Below are positions 45,718 to 55,999 of a DNA stretch of 64,000 nucleotides, one piece after another. The notes under the pieces were generated by a model. It saw only the letters and a list, made by a program, of their open reading frames with translations, was not told the origin of the DNA and ran no database searches. Every line of letters starts with the position of its first letter. Within the stretch, counting starts at the first letter, position 1. Position numbers and translations under genes: made by a program. Source of the stretch: Gammaproteobacteria bacterium (GTDB taxonomy: Bacteria; Pseudomonadota; Gammaproteobacteria; JAADGQ01); contig JAKITI010000001.1 of NCBI GenBank assembly GCA_021648145.1, positions 62,001-126,000 of the forward strand, written 5' to 3'.

Positions 45718-46202
45718 TGAGTGATGAAAATCAAGATGACCAAGCACTTGCTGATGAGTGGGCCGCTGCACTAGAGGAGTCAGGTGATAGTGAGGACGAT
45801 GCTGTAAACAGTGATGACATCATTGATCAGGCGACTCCGGCTGCTGCAACGCCTGAAGTGGATTCACCCACACCCACACCAGAAACATCACCACCGGCAG
45901 CAGACTTTCCAAATTTACAAGATGAAAATTCGATTATTGGTGACGGAAGCCTGGATATGATTCTGGATATTCCTGTCACGATTGCTATGGAGCTTGGGCG
46001 CACAAAAATTAGCATTAAAAATTTACTTCAACTCAATCAAGGCTCAGTGGTTGAGTTAGATCGCCTAGCGGGAGAGCCGATGGATGTATTGGTTAATAAT
46101 ACATTGGTGGCACATGGTGAGGTTGTCGTGGTTAATGAAAAATTTGGTATTAGATTAACGGATGTAGTAAGTACCTCTGAACGTGTAAAAAACCTTAATT
46201 AG
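45717..46202 (+). CDS. fliN: Flagellar motor switch protein FliN
   Basis: 161 residues. An acidic, Pro/Ala-rich N-terminal extension (about 1-75) precedes the SpoA domain with LDIPVTIAMELGRTKISIKN, LLQLNQGSVVELD and EKFGIRLTDVV. Forms the base of the C-ring with FliM. Starts one base before the fliM stop finishes. Confidence 0.95.
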   Translation: MSDENQDDQALADEWAAALEESGDSEDDAVNSDDIIDQATPAAATPEVDSPTPTPETSPPAADFPNLQDENSIIGDGSLDMILDIPVTIAMELGRTKISIKNLLQLNQGSVVELDRLAGEPMDVLVNNTLVAHGEVVVVNEKFGIRLTDVVSTSERVKNLN

Positions 46203-46214
46203 CAGGGAAGTGCA

Positions 46215-46667
46215 GTGATATTTTATAGAAAAAAATGGATTTTAAGGGGAATCATCTCTTCTGCTTTTTTACCTTCACTTCTGTTGGCAGCCGATGAAAT
46301 TCCGTTAGAAAAAACGCTGCAAAGTCCTTTAAATACAGAAAGCATGGTCAGTGTTATCGGGAGTCTATTTCTGATTGTGATTTTGATTCTGGTTGCGGCC
46401 TGGCTATTTAAACGTTTTGGTCAACTTCAAAGTATTCCTCATAATGAGTTAAAAATGCTGGCCAGCTTATCGACTGGCCAGCGTGAGCGAATTGTATTGC
46501 TGCAGGTGGGGGGGAAACAGCTATTGGTCGGTGTGACTCAAGGAAGTATTCGAACACTTTATGAGTTAGAGAACCCGATTCAAACACAAAAATCTGATTC
46601 AGAAAAAAGCTCTTTTGTTGAACGGTTGGCGGCTGCCATGAAAAAAGAGGGGCAGAATCAGTCATGA
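46215..46667 (+). CDS. fliO: Flagellar export protein FliO
   Basis: 150 residues, GTG start with AGGGAAG upstream. N-terminal hydrophobic segment, then a membrane helix (about 44-66), then the cytoplasmic [20 protein letters not shown] typical of FliO. Helps assemble the FliP ring in the export gate. Overlaps fliP by 4 bp. Confidence 0.88.
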   Translation: MIFYRKKWILRGIISSAFLPSLLLAADEIPLEKTLQSPLNTESMVSVIGSLFLIVILILVAAWLFKRFGQLQSIPHNELKMLASLSTGQRERIVLLQVGGKQLLVGVTQGSIRTLYELENPIQTQKSDSEKSSFVERLAAAMKKEGQNQS

Positions 46668-47401
46668 AATATATTTTGATACTATTTTCAATGTTGCTGG
46701 TTCCAGTCACAGCTTTTGCGGAACCTGGGCTTCCCACCATATCAGTATCGACGAATCCCGAAGGCGGACAAACCTATACATTAAGCATTCAGGCATTAGC
46801 CATGATGACGGCATTTGCATTTTTGCCGGCAGCGCTGTTGATGATGACCTCATTTGCTCGAATTATTATTGTGCTCTCTATTTTGCGTCAGGCACTGGGC
46901 ACAATGCAGACACCGACGACTCAGATATTAATTGCATTGGCTCTATTTTTGACCTTTTTTATTATGGAACCCGTTTTTGACAAGGTATACCAAGATGGTA
47001 TTGCACCTTATCTGGAAAATGAAATCGGGCCAAAAGAAGCTTTTGAAAAATCAAGAGAGCCTATACGTGAGTTCATGATGGCTCAGACCCGTGATACTGA
47101 TATTAATATGTTTGCCAATATTTCAGGGAAAACAGATATCGAATCACCAGAGGATGTACCTTTTTCATTGTTGATGCCTGCATTTATTACCAGTGAATTA
47201 AAAACAGCCTTTCAAATTGGTTTTTTAATTTTCATTCCTTTTTTAATTATTGATCTTGTCGTGGCCAGTGTATTGATGGCGATGGGTATGATGATGCTTT
47301 CACCCATGATTATTTCACTGCCATTTAAAATAATGCTGTTTGTTCTGGTCGATGGTTGGGCGCTCATCATGGGTACGCTGGCAGCAAGTTTTTATATGTA
47401 A
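46664..47401 (+). CDS. fliP: Flagellar type III export protein FliP
   Basis: 245 residues. Cleavable signal (LLVPVTAFA) followed by four membrane helices; [35 protein letters not shown] and [19 protein letters not shown] are signature stretches. Forms the pentameric core of the export gate. Confidence 0.97.
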   Translation: MKYILILFSMLLVPVTAFAEPGLPTISVSTNPEGGQTYTLSIQALAMMTAFAFLPAALLMMTSFARIIIVLSILRQALGTMQTPTTQILIALALFLTFFIMEPVFDKVYQDGIAPYLENEIGPKEAFEKSREPIREFMMAQTRDTDINMFANISGKTDIESPEDVPFSLLMPAFITSELKTAFQIGFLIFIPFLIIDLVVASVLMAMGMMMLSPMIISLPFKIMLFVLVDGWALIMGTLAASFYM

Positions 47402-47431
47402 CTTAATTAAGCGATATAAAGGGAGAGTGTA

Positions 47432-47704
47432 ATGACCCCAGAATTTGTATTAACAATCGGCCGACAAGCGTTGGAAGTCACTTTGGCTCTGATTTCTGTA
47501 CTACTGATTCCTGCCTTGCTAGTTGGATTGTTGGTCAGCACATTTCAAGCCGCCACACAAATTAGTGAAGCAACATTAAGTTTTATACCTAAGTTGATGA
47601 TTACATTTGCAGCACTGTTGATGGCAGGGCCCTGGATGTTGCAATTGTTAACCACATATACGCAGCGTTTGTATGAAGCCATTCCAACCATGATCGGTCT
47701 CTGA
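47432..47704 (+). CDS. fliQ: Flagellar type III export protein FliQ
   Basis: 90 residues with two membrane helices. Conserved VGLLVSTFQAATQISEATL and FIPKLMITFAALL. Export gate subunit. A good GGGAGAG ribosome-binding site precedes the ATG. Confidence 0.96.
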   Translation: MTPEFVLTIGRQALEVTLALISVLLIPALLVGLLVSTFQAATQISEATLSFIPKLMITFAALLMAGPWMLQLLTTYTQRLYEAIPTMIGL

Positions 47705-47725
47705 CCATTTTTTCAGGATACACGG

Positions 47726-48499
47726 ATGCATTTTCAAGCGGCTGAAGTTATAGAGTGGATTGGGAGTTATTTCTGGCCGTTTGTACGCATTGGCGGCATG
47801 TTAATGATCGCCCCTATATTCTCAGGGCGAATGATTCCCGCACGTATTCGAATCGTTATTGCAATTGTACTTACGATTACGATTGCCCCCTTGGCTCCTC
47901 CCATGCCCATTGTCGACCCGCTGGGACCGGAAGGGATATTAATTACCTTCAATCAATTAGTGATTGGATTAATGATGGGCTTTGCACTGCGAGTTGTGTT
48001 TACTGCTCTGGAGATGGGAGGGCAAGTCATTGGCCAATTGATGGGGCTGGGTTTTGCTCAGATGGTGGATCCTCAAAATGGTGTTTCTGTGCCGGTGGTA
48101 GGTCAAATTTACAGTATATTAGGGACGCTTATTTTTGTGACATTAAATGGTCATCTGATTTTGATTGAAGTGCTTGCCAATAGTTTTCAATCCATGCCAG
48201 TGACATTGCAGGGGATTCCCATCAGTCACTTCTGGGACATGTTGATGTGGGGCAGCTGGATGTTTTTTGGAGCCATCATGATTGCGATTCCTGCAATTGC
48301 CGCTCTGTTTATGGTGAATGTTGCTTTTGCGGTATTAGCACGGACAGCACCTCAACTAAATATTTTTGCCGTCGGTTTTCCGATCACTTTAATTCTGGGC
48401 TTTGTGATTATTATTTTATCGCTTGGAAGCTTTTACCCTCAATTTGAACAGTTACTTGAAAATGGTTTTGCTGTCATAAAGCGAATAGTGGGGTTATAG
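47726..48499 (+). CDS. fliR: Flagellar type III export protein FliR
   Basis: 257 residues, about six membrane helices. Motifs MIAPIFSGRMIPARIRI, GFALRVVFTALEMGGQVIG and FAVLARTAPQLNIFAVGFP. Completes the FliPQR gate. 6 bp before flhB. Confidence 0.96.
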   Translation: MHFQAAEVIEWIGSYFWPFVRIGGMLMIAPIFSGRMIPARIRIVIAIVLTITIAPLAPPMPIVDPLGPEGILITFNQLVIGLMMGFALRVVFTALEMGGQVIGQLMGLGFAQMVDPQNGVSVPVVGQIYSILGTLIFVTLNGHLILIEVLANSFQSMPVTLQGIPISHFWDMLMWGSWMFFGAIMIAIPAIAALFMVNVAFAVLARTAPQLNIFAVGFPITLILGFVIIILSLGSFYPQFEQLLENGFAVIKRIVGL

Positions 48500-48505
48500 A
48501 GCAGA

Positions 48506-49633
48506 ATGGCAGAGAGCGAGAGCGGACAGGAAAAAACAGAAGAACCTACCCCTAAAAAACTGCAAAAGGCCAAAGACAAAGGTCAAGTTGCTCGATCCAG
48601 AGAGCTCACGACATTGATGATGCTGCTAGCCTCCGCTGGAGGAATCATCATTTTTGGAAGCAGCATGATTCAAGATTTGATGACCATTCTTAAAGAAGGA
48701 TTAATCATTGAACGAAAAATTATTTTTAGCGATCAAGCTTCACTGACACTATTTTTAGAAGCTATTTCTAATGGGCTTTTGATGCTAGCTCCACTGTTTG
48801 TTGTGTTATTTGTTGTGGCTCTTTTTTCACCGGTTCTACTCGGTGGAATCGCTTTTGTTGCACCCAGCTTCAAGATCGAAAAAATTAATCCAGTAAAAGG
48901 AATTAAACGTATTTTTGGTCCTCAGGGCGGGATGGAGCTCCTGAAGGCACTGGCCAAGTTTTTTCTGGTTTTTGCAGTCGCTATTATTTTTATCTGGAGT
49001 ATGCAGGGGGTCATTTTTAACTTGGGATATCAATCAGTGATTGACTCTTTGGTGCATACCGGTGACTTGTTGTTACTGACTTTTCTATTAGTCAGTGCCT
49101 CACTGCTTGTTGTTGCAGGAATTGATGTGCCATTTCAAATGTGGAACCACCAGCGTCAATTAAAAATGACACTGCAAGAGGTCAAGGATGAATTTAAAGA
49201 GACGGAGGGTAAACCTGAAGTCAAGCAACATATTCGTAAAGTTCAACAGGAAATGGCGCAACGTCGAATGATGGATGGTGTTCCTCAAGCGGATGTCATT
49301 ATTACTAACCCGACTCACTATGCCGTGGCACTACGTTATGACAAGGATAAGGGGGGCGCACCTGTGTTATTAGCCAAAGGTGCGGATCTGGTCGCGATGC
49401 GTATTCGAGCGGTTGGAGTTAAGCACAAAATTATAATAATGGAATCACCGATGCTGGCGCGCTCTATTTTTCATCACACGGAATTGAATGCTGAAATTCC
49501 AGACGGGCTTTACAGAGCTGTCGCGCAAGTATTGGCTTATGTCTATCAATTAAAGAAGAATCAACGCTCTTACAGTGCTGAACCTCAGTCAATGAAGGAC
49601 AACTTACCGATACCGGATGACCTGAAGCGGTAG
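48506..49633 (+). CDS. flhB: Flagellar export substrate-specificity switch FlhB
   Basis: 375 residues. Four membrane helices followed by the cytoplasmic autocleaving domain, with NPTH at 268-271 (cleavage between Asn and Pro). The N-terminal EKTEEPTPKKLQKAKDKGQV is typical. Switches export from hook to filament substrates. Confidence 0.97.
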   Translation: MAESESGQEKTEEPTPKKLQKAKDKGQVARSRELTTLMMLLASAGGIIIFGSSMIQDLMTILKEGLIIERKIIFSDQASLTLFLEAISNGLLMLAPLFVVLFVVALFSPVLLGGIAFVAPSFKIEKINPVKGIKRIFGPQGGMELLKALAKFFLVFAVAIIFIWSMQGVIFNLGYQSVIDSLVHTGDLLLLTFLLVSASLLVVAGIDVPFQMWNHQRQLKMTLQEVKDEFKETEGKPEVKQHIRKVQQEMAQRRMMDGVPQADVIITNPTHYAVALRYDKDKGGAPVLLAKGADLVAMRIRAVGVKHKIIIMESPMLARSIFHHTELNAEIPDGLYRAVAQVLAYVYQLKKNQRSYSAEPQSMKDNLPIPDDLKR

Positions 49634-49678
49634 GGAACACACATAAAATAAAGCGGATATTTCAAGGGATGAATTTTT

Positions 49679-51796
49679 ATGGCTGCTAAAGCAGGTGTAC
49701 TGAAAGGAATAAAAAATATAGGGCGTTTTGGATTGGGTGCTCCTATTATGTTGACCGCATTATTGGCGATGATGGTTGTACCATTACCTCCAATGGCACT
49801 TGATATTTTATTTACTTTTAATATCGCCCTGGCCTTAGTGGTTTTACTGGCCTGTGTTTATGCCAAGTTGCCATTGCATTTTTCTTCATTTCCGACGGTT
49901 CTATTGCTAGCCACTTTAATGCGACTGGCATTGAATGTGGCTTCTACTCGAGTGATATTGCTTGAAGGACATAATGGAACTGATGCTGCGGGTGAAGTGA
50001 TTAATTCATTTGGTAATTTTGTGGTAGGCGGTAATTATGTTGTTGGATTGGTGGTATTTTCTATATTGGTTTTGATCAATTTTGTGGTGGTCACCAAAGG
50101 CGCAGGGCGTATCTCTGAAGTCAGTGCGCGCTTTACACTTGATGCGATGCCAGGCAAACAGATGGCCATTGATGCGGATTTGAATGCGGGTGTGATTGAC
50201 CAGGAGGAAGCTAAAAACCGTCGCTCGGAAGTAGTTCAAGAAGCCGATTTTTACGGCTCTATGGATGGTGCAAGCAAGTTTGTTCGTGGTGATGCTGTCG
50301 CCGGTATTATCATCCTTTTTATTAATATATTGGGCGGTCTAGCTATTGGTATGGCACAACATGATATGACCATGGCAGATGCGGTGCATAACTACACGTT
50401 GTTGACGATTGGTGATGGTCTGGTCGCACAAATTCCATCGCTGGTTTTATCCACGGCCTCCGCCATTATGGTGACACGTGTTTCAAATGCTCAGGATATG
50501 GGGGGGCAGATTTTAGATCATCTTTTTAATGATCCACGGGTGCTCTATGTCACTGGTGGCATCATTGGGTTGGTGGGGGTTGTTCCTGGTATGCCTAATC
50601 TGGTTTTCCTTGGACTGGCAGCGCTCTGTTGCGGGGGCGCATATTATGGTTCACACGGTTCAAAAGAGGCATCCAATAAATCTGGAAAAACATCTGCCTC
50701 AAAAACAACCTCACCCGTTCCGACAGGGGGCGGCAGCCTGCCTGAAGAGACCCGAGATCTAAGTTGGGATGATGTCACACCCGTTGATATTGTCGGGCTT
50801 GAGGTTGGCTATCGTTTAATTCCGATGGTGGATAAAAAGCAGGGCGGTCAATTGATGTCACGCATTAAAGGCGTGCGTAAAAAATTGACACAGGAACTCG
50901 GCTTTTTGATGCACTCAGTTCATATTAAGGATAACTTGAATCTGCCGCCCAATGGTTACCGTATTATTTTAAAAGGTGTGATTGCAGGTGAGGCTGAGGT
51001 GTACCCTGAGCAAGATATGGCCATTAACCCAGGGCAGGTTTCAGGCGTTTTAAACAGTGTGGCTACAACAGACCCCGCATTTGGCCTGGAAGCCTTCTGG
51101 ATTGATACCACGCAACGTGATATCGCCCAGACGCAAGGTTACACCGTGGTTGATGCCAGCACCGTCATCGCAACACATTTGAGCCATATTTTGCAAGCTC
51201 AGTCACATCGCTTGTTGGGGCGTGAAGAGGCGCAGCACTTGCTGGATACCTTGGCGAAAAAAGCACCTAAACTGGTTGAAGCATTAGTGCCTGATCTTCT
51301 GCCGCTCGGTGTAGTGCTTAAGGTGCTAAAAAATCTGCTGGAAGAGCAGGTGAGTATTCGTGATATTCAAACGATTGTCGAAACTTTGGCGGAATATGCG
51401 CCCAGTAGTCAGGATCCTGTCGTGCTCACCAGTGCTGTTCGATCCTCTTTGGGCCGATCAATTATACAAAATATCAATGGGTTATCGGATGATCTATCAA
51501 TTATCACGCTGGATCCTCAACTGGAACACATATTGCTTGAGTCAGTACAAGCATCAGGCGGAGACAGTGTTGGCTTAGAGCCAGGAATTGCTGAGCGAAT
51601 ACAGCAATCGCTCATCCAGGCAGTTGAACAACAGGATATTGCCGGAGAGCCTGCGGTGCTGGTTGTCGCGGCGGCGCTGAGGGAGCCATTGGCAAAATTT
51701 ATACGTCATGGGATCTCTTCATTGCATGTACTGGCATTTAATGAGCTTCCTGAAGATATGAAAATCAAAGTCGTGGTTGTTATTGGAAATAGTTAG
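49679..51796 (+). CDS. flhA: Flagellar export protein FlhA
   Basis: 705 residues. Eight-helix membrane half with the FHIPEP-type loop region (RFTLDAMPGKQMAIDADLNAG) and a cytoplasmic half that forms the nonameric export ring (PNGYRIILKGVIAGEAEV). Transduces proton-motive force for export. A Ser/Thr/Lys-rich linker lies at about 328-350. The competing ATG at 49669 is out of frame. Confidence 0.97.
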   Translation: MAAKAGVLKGIKNIGRFGLGAPIMLTALLAMMVVPLPPMALDILFTFNIALALVVLLACVYAKLPLHFSSFPTVLLLATLMRLALNVASTRVILLEGHNGTDAAGEVINSFGNFVVGGNYVVGLVVFSILVLINFVVVTKGAGRISEVSARFTLDAMPGKQMAIDADLNAGVIDQEEAKNRRSEVVQEADFYGSMDGASKFVRGDAVAGIIILFINILGGLAIGMAQHDMTMADAVHNYTLLTIGDGLVAQIPSLVLSTASAIMVTRVSNAQDMGGQILDHLFNDPRVLYVTGGIIGLVGVVPGMPNLVFLGLAALCCGGAYYGSHGSKEASNKSGKTSASKTTSPVPTGGGSLPEETRDLSWDDVTPVDIVGLEVGYRLIPMVDKKQGGQLMSRIKGVRKKLTQELGFLMHSVHIKDNLNLPPNGYRIILKGVIAGEAEVYPEQDMAINPGQVSGVLNSVATTDPAFGLEAFWIDTTQRDIAQTQGYTVVDASTVIATHLSHILQAQSHRLLGREEAQHLLDTLAKKAPKLVEALVPDLLPLGVVLKVLKNLLEEQVSIRDIQTIVETLAEYAPSSQDPVVLTSAVRSSLGRSIIQNINGLSDDLSIITLDPQLEHILLESVQASGGDSVGLEPGIAERIQQSLIQAVEQQDIAGEPAVLVVAAALREPLAKFIRHGISSLHVLAFNELPEDMKIKVVVVIGNS

Positions 51797-51810
51797 GATG
51801 GATCGTCATT

Positions 51811-53124
51811 ATGAAAATTAAGCGTTACTTTGCATCCAATGTGCGAAAAGCTATTACGTTGGTACGTGATGATTTGGGTGAAGATGCGATTATCCTGTCG
51901 AATAAAAATGTTCAGGGCGGGGTCGAGATTATGGCGGCTGTCGATTATGACGAATCAGTGTTGGGCGAAACAATCCCCGAGTCTGTAAAAAAACCAACAC
52001 CTAAAAAGTCTGTGGTTGAAGTTGAGAAAAAAGAGTTCACAAGTGCAATTTATGAAAGACCACAGATTCAGAAAAAAAACTTTGAACATAAAAAAATAGA
52101 AGAAAAATTAGTCTCAACTATAAAAGAGCCTCCAATAAACCCTGAAATCAATGAACCCCAAAAATCTCAGGTGATCTGGACTCAGGACCCTGCATTTTTA
52201 GAGATGCGCGAAGAGTTAAAGTCACTGCGTGGTCTGGTTGAAAATCAACTCTCAGGTTTTGCCTGGGGCGATATGATTCAGCGTTATCCCGAGCGTGTCA
52301 AACTATTGCAGCAGCTTACAAAGCTGGGTTTAAGTACCTCAATATGTCAGCGCCTATTAAATGAAGTTCCTGAAATTGAAGATTTTGAAAAATTATGGCT
52401 GGCTGCATTATCAAAACTTTCAAGCTGGTTGCCACTAAATGATGATGCCATTATTAGCGGCGGCGGGGTTGTTGCGATGGTGGGGCCGACAGGGGTTGGA
52501 AAAACAACCACGATTGCTAAATTAGCGGCGCGTTATGCTTTACGCTACGGTGCTCGCCATGTCGGTTTGGTCTCTATGGATCATTACAGAATAGGGGCTC
52601 ATGAACAGCTTAGAAGTTACAGCCGAATACTTGATATGCCCGTACGCTTTCCAAAGAGCCACAATGAATTGTGTGAAGCTTTGGAAGAGTTTAGTGACAA
52701 GTCTTTAGTGTTAATTGATACGGCTGGAATGAGTCAACGAGACTTACGTTTAAACCAACAATTTTCGCTACTAAAAAGCAAGGTGAGTATTACTACCTAT
52801 CTTGTATTATCAACCACGACAAGGCTATCTTGTTTAAATGAAACAATGAGTGCTTTTCGATCAGCAAATCTGGATGGGTGCATATTGACTAAACTTGACG
52901 AAGCCACAAGCCTGGGAGCGGCATTAAGTGAGGCAATTATGCATAAGCTGCCGATTGCTTATATCAGTGATGGACAGCGCGTTCCGGAGGATCTAAGTAT
53001 TGCCCGAGCACATAATTTAATTAATCAGGCGGTATCAATCATGCAACAAGCGGGGCGTATTCTTGAAGAAGAAGCGCCAGGGCTTTCAATTTTAAATAAT
53101 GGAGGGATTGCTGCACATGTTTGA
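51811..53124 (+). CDS. flhF: Flagellar biosynthesis GTPase FlhF
   Basis: 437 residues. A basic N-terminal B-domain with a low-complexity linker (about 65-120), then the NG domain of SRP-type GTPases: P-loop GPTGVGK at 225-231, SMDHYRIGAHEQL, LIDTAGMSQRD and TKLDEATSLG. Places the flagellum at the cell pole. Overlaps the fleN start by 8 bp. Confidence 0.95.
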   Translation: MKIKRYFASNVRKAITLVRDDLGEDAIILSNKNVQGGVEIMAAVDYDESVLGETIPESVKKPTPKKSVVEVEKKEFTSAIYERPQIQKKNFEHKKIEEKLVSTIKEPPINPEINEPQKSQVIWTQDPAFLEMREELKSLRGLVENQLSGFAWGDMIQRYPERVKLLQQLTKLGLSTSICQRLLNEVPEIEDFEKLWLAALSKLSSWLPLNDDAIISGGGVVAMVGPTGVGKTTTIAKLAARYALRYGARHVGLVSMDHYRIGAHEQLRSYSRILDMPVRFPKSHNELCEALEEFSDKSLVLIDTAGMSQRDLRLNQQFSLLKSKVSITTYLVLSTTTRLSCLNETMSAFRSANLDGCILTKLDEATSLGAALSEAIMHKLPIAYISDGQRVPEDLSIARAHNLINQAVSIMQQAGRILEEEAPGLSILNNGGIAAHV

Positions 53125-53998
53125 AGGTGCTCTGGATCAAGCAGCAGGTTTACGTAACATGACGGAATCTCGTCCTGTTCAGGTATTTTCGATTACAAGC
53201 GGCAAAGGGGGGGTCGGTAAAACCAATGTATCAGTCAATCTTGCACTTGCGATGATTGCGAATGGAAAAAAAGTTTTATTGATGGATGCGGATCTTGGGT
53301 TGGCCAATATTGATGTTTTATTGGGAATAAGACCCACACATAACCTTTCACATGTTATGAATGGAGAGTGCTCGCTGGAAGATGTGGTTGTAGAAGGCCC
53401 GAATGGTTTACAGATTATTCCAGCATCTTCAGGTATTCAGAAAATGGTTGAAATGAACTCAATGGAACACGTGGGTATTATTCGAGCATTTAGTGAGCTC
53501 AGCATGAGTGTTGATGTTTTATTAATCGACACTGCAGCGGGTATTTCTGACAGTGTGATTTCGTTTAGCAAAGCGGCTCATGAAGTCATTATTGTTGTCT
53601 GTGACGAACCGGCATCAATGACGGATGCTTATGCCATGATAAAGCTTTTGAATAGAGAGCATGGCTTGCAGCGTTTCCGAGTATTAAGCAATATGGTGCA
53701 AAGTATTGAAGAGGGGCGCAAATTGTATAATAAACTGCTTAAAGTAACCGATACATATCTGGAAGTGACATTGGATTTTATGGGCGTTGTTCCATATGAC
53801 GAAAGTTTACGGAAAGCCGTACGTAAACAACGCGCTGTTGTGGAGGCTTATCCACGAAGTAAAGCCGCATTGGCATTTAAAAGTTTGGCAAAAAATATCG
53901 ATAAATGGGTCGCGCCTACTGTAGCTAGCGGGCACCTGGAATTTTTTGTTGAGCGTTTGATTCAGGCTGGAAAACCAAAAGAAGGGAGAGGGAAATAA
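53117..53998 (+). CDS. fleN: Flagellar number regulator FleN/FlhG (MinD-like ATPase)
   Basis: 293 residues from the ATG at 53117, chosen for GGAGGGA at 53101-53107. The N-terminal DQAAGLRNM matches the FlhF-activating helix known from FlhG. Deviant Walker A SGKGGVGKTN at 28-37, switch LMDADLGLANIDVLLG, and LIDTAAGISDSV. Limits polar flagellum number by acting on FlhF and FleQ. Confidence 0.94.
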   Translation: MFEGALDQAAGLRNMTESRPVQVFSITSGKGGVGKTNVSVNLALAMIANGKKVLLMDADLGLANIDVLLGIRPTHNLSHVMNGECSLEDVVVEGPNGLQIIPASSGIQKMVEMNSMEHVGIIRAFSELSMSVDVLLIDTAAGISDSVISFSKAAHEVIIVVCDEPASMTDAYAMIKLLNREHGLQRFRVLSNMVQSIEEGRKLYNKLLKVTDTYLEVTLDFMGVVPYDESLRKAVRKQRAVVEAYPRSKAALAFKSLAKNIDKWVAPTVASGHLEFFVERLIQAGKPKEGRGK

Positions 53999-54741
53999 TG
54001 AATGGAGCTGCAATGAAAGTCAGGGCACCAATTAAAGAGAGCACACTTAATGATACCGTTATTAAACACGCACCATTGGTGAAGCGTATTGCTTATCATT
54101 TGATGAGTCGTCTGCCTCCAAGTGTGCAAGCGGACGATTTGATACAAGCAGGAATGATTGGTTTGCTGGAAGCGGCGCGTAACTACGATCCAAACCAAGG
54201 GGCAAGCTTTGAAACTTATGCTGGTATTCGTGTTCGTGGTGCGATGCTGGATGAGATTAGAAAAGCCGATTGGGCACCTCGTTCGGTTCACCGTAAAGCG
54301 CGTCAATTGGCCGCAGTTATCAGTGAAATTGAAAACAAAACCGGACGTGATGCACGTGATCATGAAGTTGCAGAAGCGCTTGAAATTACTCTACGTGAAT
54401 ATCACAAGATGTTACAGGATGCCAGTGGTTATCGTGTTTTAAGCTTTGATGATATGACCAATGAAGGTGATGGTGTTGCGGTGGGGCTTTCAGATAATCT
54501 ACCGGGGCCTCAGGACAATATTCAAAAAGCCGACTTCAAACGTTCGTTAGCTAAAGCCATTGCAGGGTTGCCAGAGCGAGAAAGCATGGTGATTACGCTT
54601 TATTACGATGAAGAGTTGAACTTGCGCGAAATTGGATCGGTCTTGGGTGTGAGTGAATCACGCGTCAGCCAGATACACAGCCAGGCACTGATTCGCTTGC
54701 AATCAAGAATGAGTTTTTGGCGTAAAGATAAAGAGATTTAA
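53998..54741 (+). CDS. fliA: Flagellar sigma factor FliA (sigma-28)
   Basis: 247 residues. Region 2 (APLVKRIAYHLMSRLPPSVQ, IGLLEAARNYDPNQG, YAGIRVRGAMLDEIRKAD), region 3, and region 4 with the helix-turn-helix LREIGSVLGVSESRVSQIH. Directs late flagellar and chemotaxis genes. TAATG overlap with fleN. Its own 3' end carries the -35 part of a sigma-28-like site for cheY. Confidence 0.97.
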   Translation: MNGAAMKVRAPIKESTLNDTVIKHAPLVKRIAYHLMSRLPPSVQADDLIQAGMIGLLEAARNYDPNQGASFETYAGIRVRGAMLDEIRKADWAPRSVHRKARQLAAVISEIENKTGRDARDHEVAEALEITLREYHKMLQDASGYRVLSFDDMTNEGDGVAVGLSDNLPGPQDNIQKADFKRSLAKAIAGLPERESMVITLYYDEELNLREIGSVLGVSESRVSQIHSQALIRLQSRMSFWRKDKEI

Positions 54742-54755
54742 AAAACGGCCGAATA
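54729..54755 (+). promoter_or_regulatory. Candidate sigma-28 (FliA) promoter of the cheY operon
   Basis: TAAAG at 54729-54733 and GCCGAATA at 54748-54755. The spacing from TAAA to GCCG is exactly 15 nt, as in the FliA consensus TAAA-N15-GCCGATAA; the -10 matches six of eight bases. It begins inside the fliA coding end and leaves a leader of about 40 nt before cheY. Confidence 0.5.
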
Positions 54756-54804
54756 ATACAGGTCACTGGTCAATTAATGCTTTCTACACGAAACGGAGGT
54801 GGTT

Positions 54805-55197
54805 GTGGATAAAAATATGAAAATTTTAATCGTAGATGACTTTTCAACGATGCGCCGCATTATTAAAAATTTGTTACGCGACTTAGGGTTTAATAATACA
54901 TCTGAAGCTGATGATGGCAATACGGGGCTTCCTATGCTGCAGTCAGGTGATTTTGATTTTCTTGTCACGGACTGGAATATGCCCGGTATGGCTGGAATTG
55001 ATCTGCTCAAAGCGGTCAGGGCAGATGAAAATCTGGTTTCTTTACCGGTATTAATGGTGACGGCAGAATCCAAGCGAGAGCAGATTGTTGCCGCGGCAGA
55101 AGCGGGTGTGAATGGATACATCGTAAAACCATTTACAGCGGCGACATTAAAAGAAAAAATCGATAAGATTTTTGAACGCATTGAAGCAAGTGCATAG
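54805..55197 (+). CDS. cheY: Chemotaxis response regulator CheY
   Basis: 130 residues from the GTG at 54805, which follows GGAGGT (54795-54800) at proper spacing; a GTG at 54799 overlaps that site and the ATG at 54817 is too far. Acidic pair D11/D12, phospho-Asp D56 in [14 protein letters not shown] and IVKPF with the conserved Lys. Carries the signal from CheA to FliM. Confidence 0.97.
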   Translation: MDKNMKILIVDDFSTMRRIIKNLLRDLGFNNTSEADDGNTGLPMLQSGDFDFLVTDWNMPGMAGIDLLKAVRADENLVSLPVLMVTAESKREQIVAAAEAGVNGYIVKPFTAATLKEKIDKIFERIEASA

Positions 55198-55250
55198 TCT
55201 TAATTTTTTAGTCGAACACTATATATACGTCAACGGTAAGGGATTTACTC

Positions 55251-55988
55251 ATGATAGAGACGGTCGATGCGCCAAACCAGGAGCTGGAGTTAGCTCAGCA
55301 ACTCGTTGATCACATAAAATCAGGTGATAGTGATGAAGTCACTAAAGTATTTGAAGATCTGGCCAACATACGTGAAACCAGTCTGTTTCAAGAGCTGGGA
55401 AAACTCACAAGAGAGTTTCACGAAACGCTGAATAGTTTTCGTCAGGATGTTGATCTGGCCAATATGGCAGAACAAGAGTTTCCTGATGCCAAAGAGCGTC
55501 TGAACTATGTCATTACCATGACTCAACAAGCTGCAGATCGCACCTTGAATTCGGTCGAAAACGCGCTCCCTTTATGTGACAGCCTAACTCAAAACACAGA
55601 GCAGCTTAAATTACGCTGGAAATGCTTTCAGTCCAGAGAGTTATCAGCCAGTGAGTTTAGATCTTTGGTTAAAGATATTGATGGTTTTCTTGATGCGTCT
55701 CATGAAGACTCAGGAAAGCTTAAAGAACAGCTTAATGATATTTTAATGGCACAGGATTATCAGGATTTGACGGGACAGATTATCCGTAAAGTCATTGGTT
55801 TGGTTGATAGTGTAGAAAAAGGTTTGGTTAATTTAATTAAAGTTTCAGGGGCACGGATTGCGCCTGCTGAAAGCAAAAAAGATGATAATGATGCGCTTGA
55901 AGGCCCCCAAATACCGGGAATGAAATCAAGCAGCGCAGTTAATGGGCAAGATGAAGTGGATGATTTACTGTCGAGCCTCGGCTTCTAA
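55251..55988 (+). CDS. cheZ: Chemotaxis protein phosphatase CheZ
   Basis: 245 residues, mostly helical. The catalytic segment MAQDYQDLTGQIIRKVI (Asp and Gln) and the C-terminal CheY-binding peptide EVDDLLSSLGF are both intact. Dephosphorylates CheY-P. Twelve bp before cheA. Confidence 0.95.
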   Translation: MIETVDAPNQELELAQQLVDHIKSGDSDEVTKVFEDLANIRETSLFQELGKLTREFHETLNSFRQDVDLANMAEQEFPDAKERLNYVITMTQQAADRTLNSVENALPLCDSLTQNTEQLKLRWKCFQSRELSASEFRSLVKDIDGFLDASHEDSGKLKEQLNDILMAQDYQDLTGQIIRKVIGLVDSVEKGLVNLIKVSGARIAPAESKKDDNDALEGPQIPGMKSSSAVNGQDEVDDLLSSLGF

Positions 55989-55999
55989 AGGAATTAGAT

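Noticed and set aside
47755-48168. 137-codon frame inside fliR
   Set aside because: Shadow of fliR in another phase; Cys/Ser/Trp-rich translation with no ribosome-binding site.
53962-54363. 133-codon minus-strand frame over fliA
   Set aside because: Antisense to the highly conserved fliA coding sequence, with composition typical of a reverse-frame artefact.
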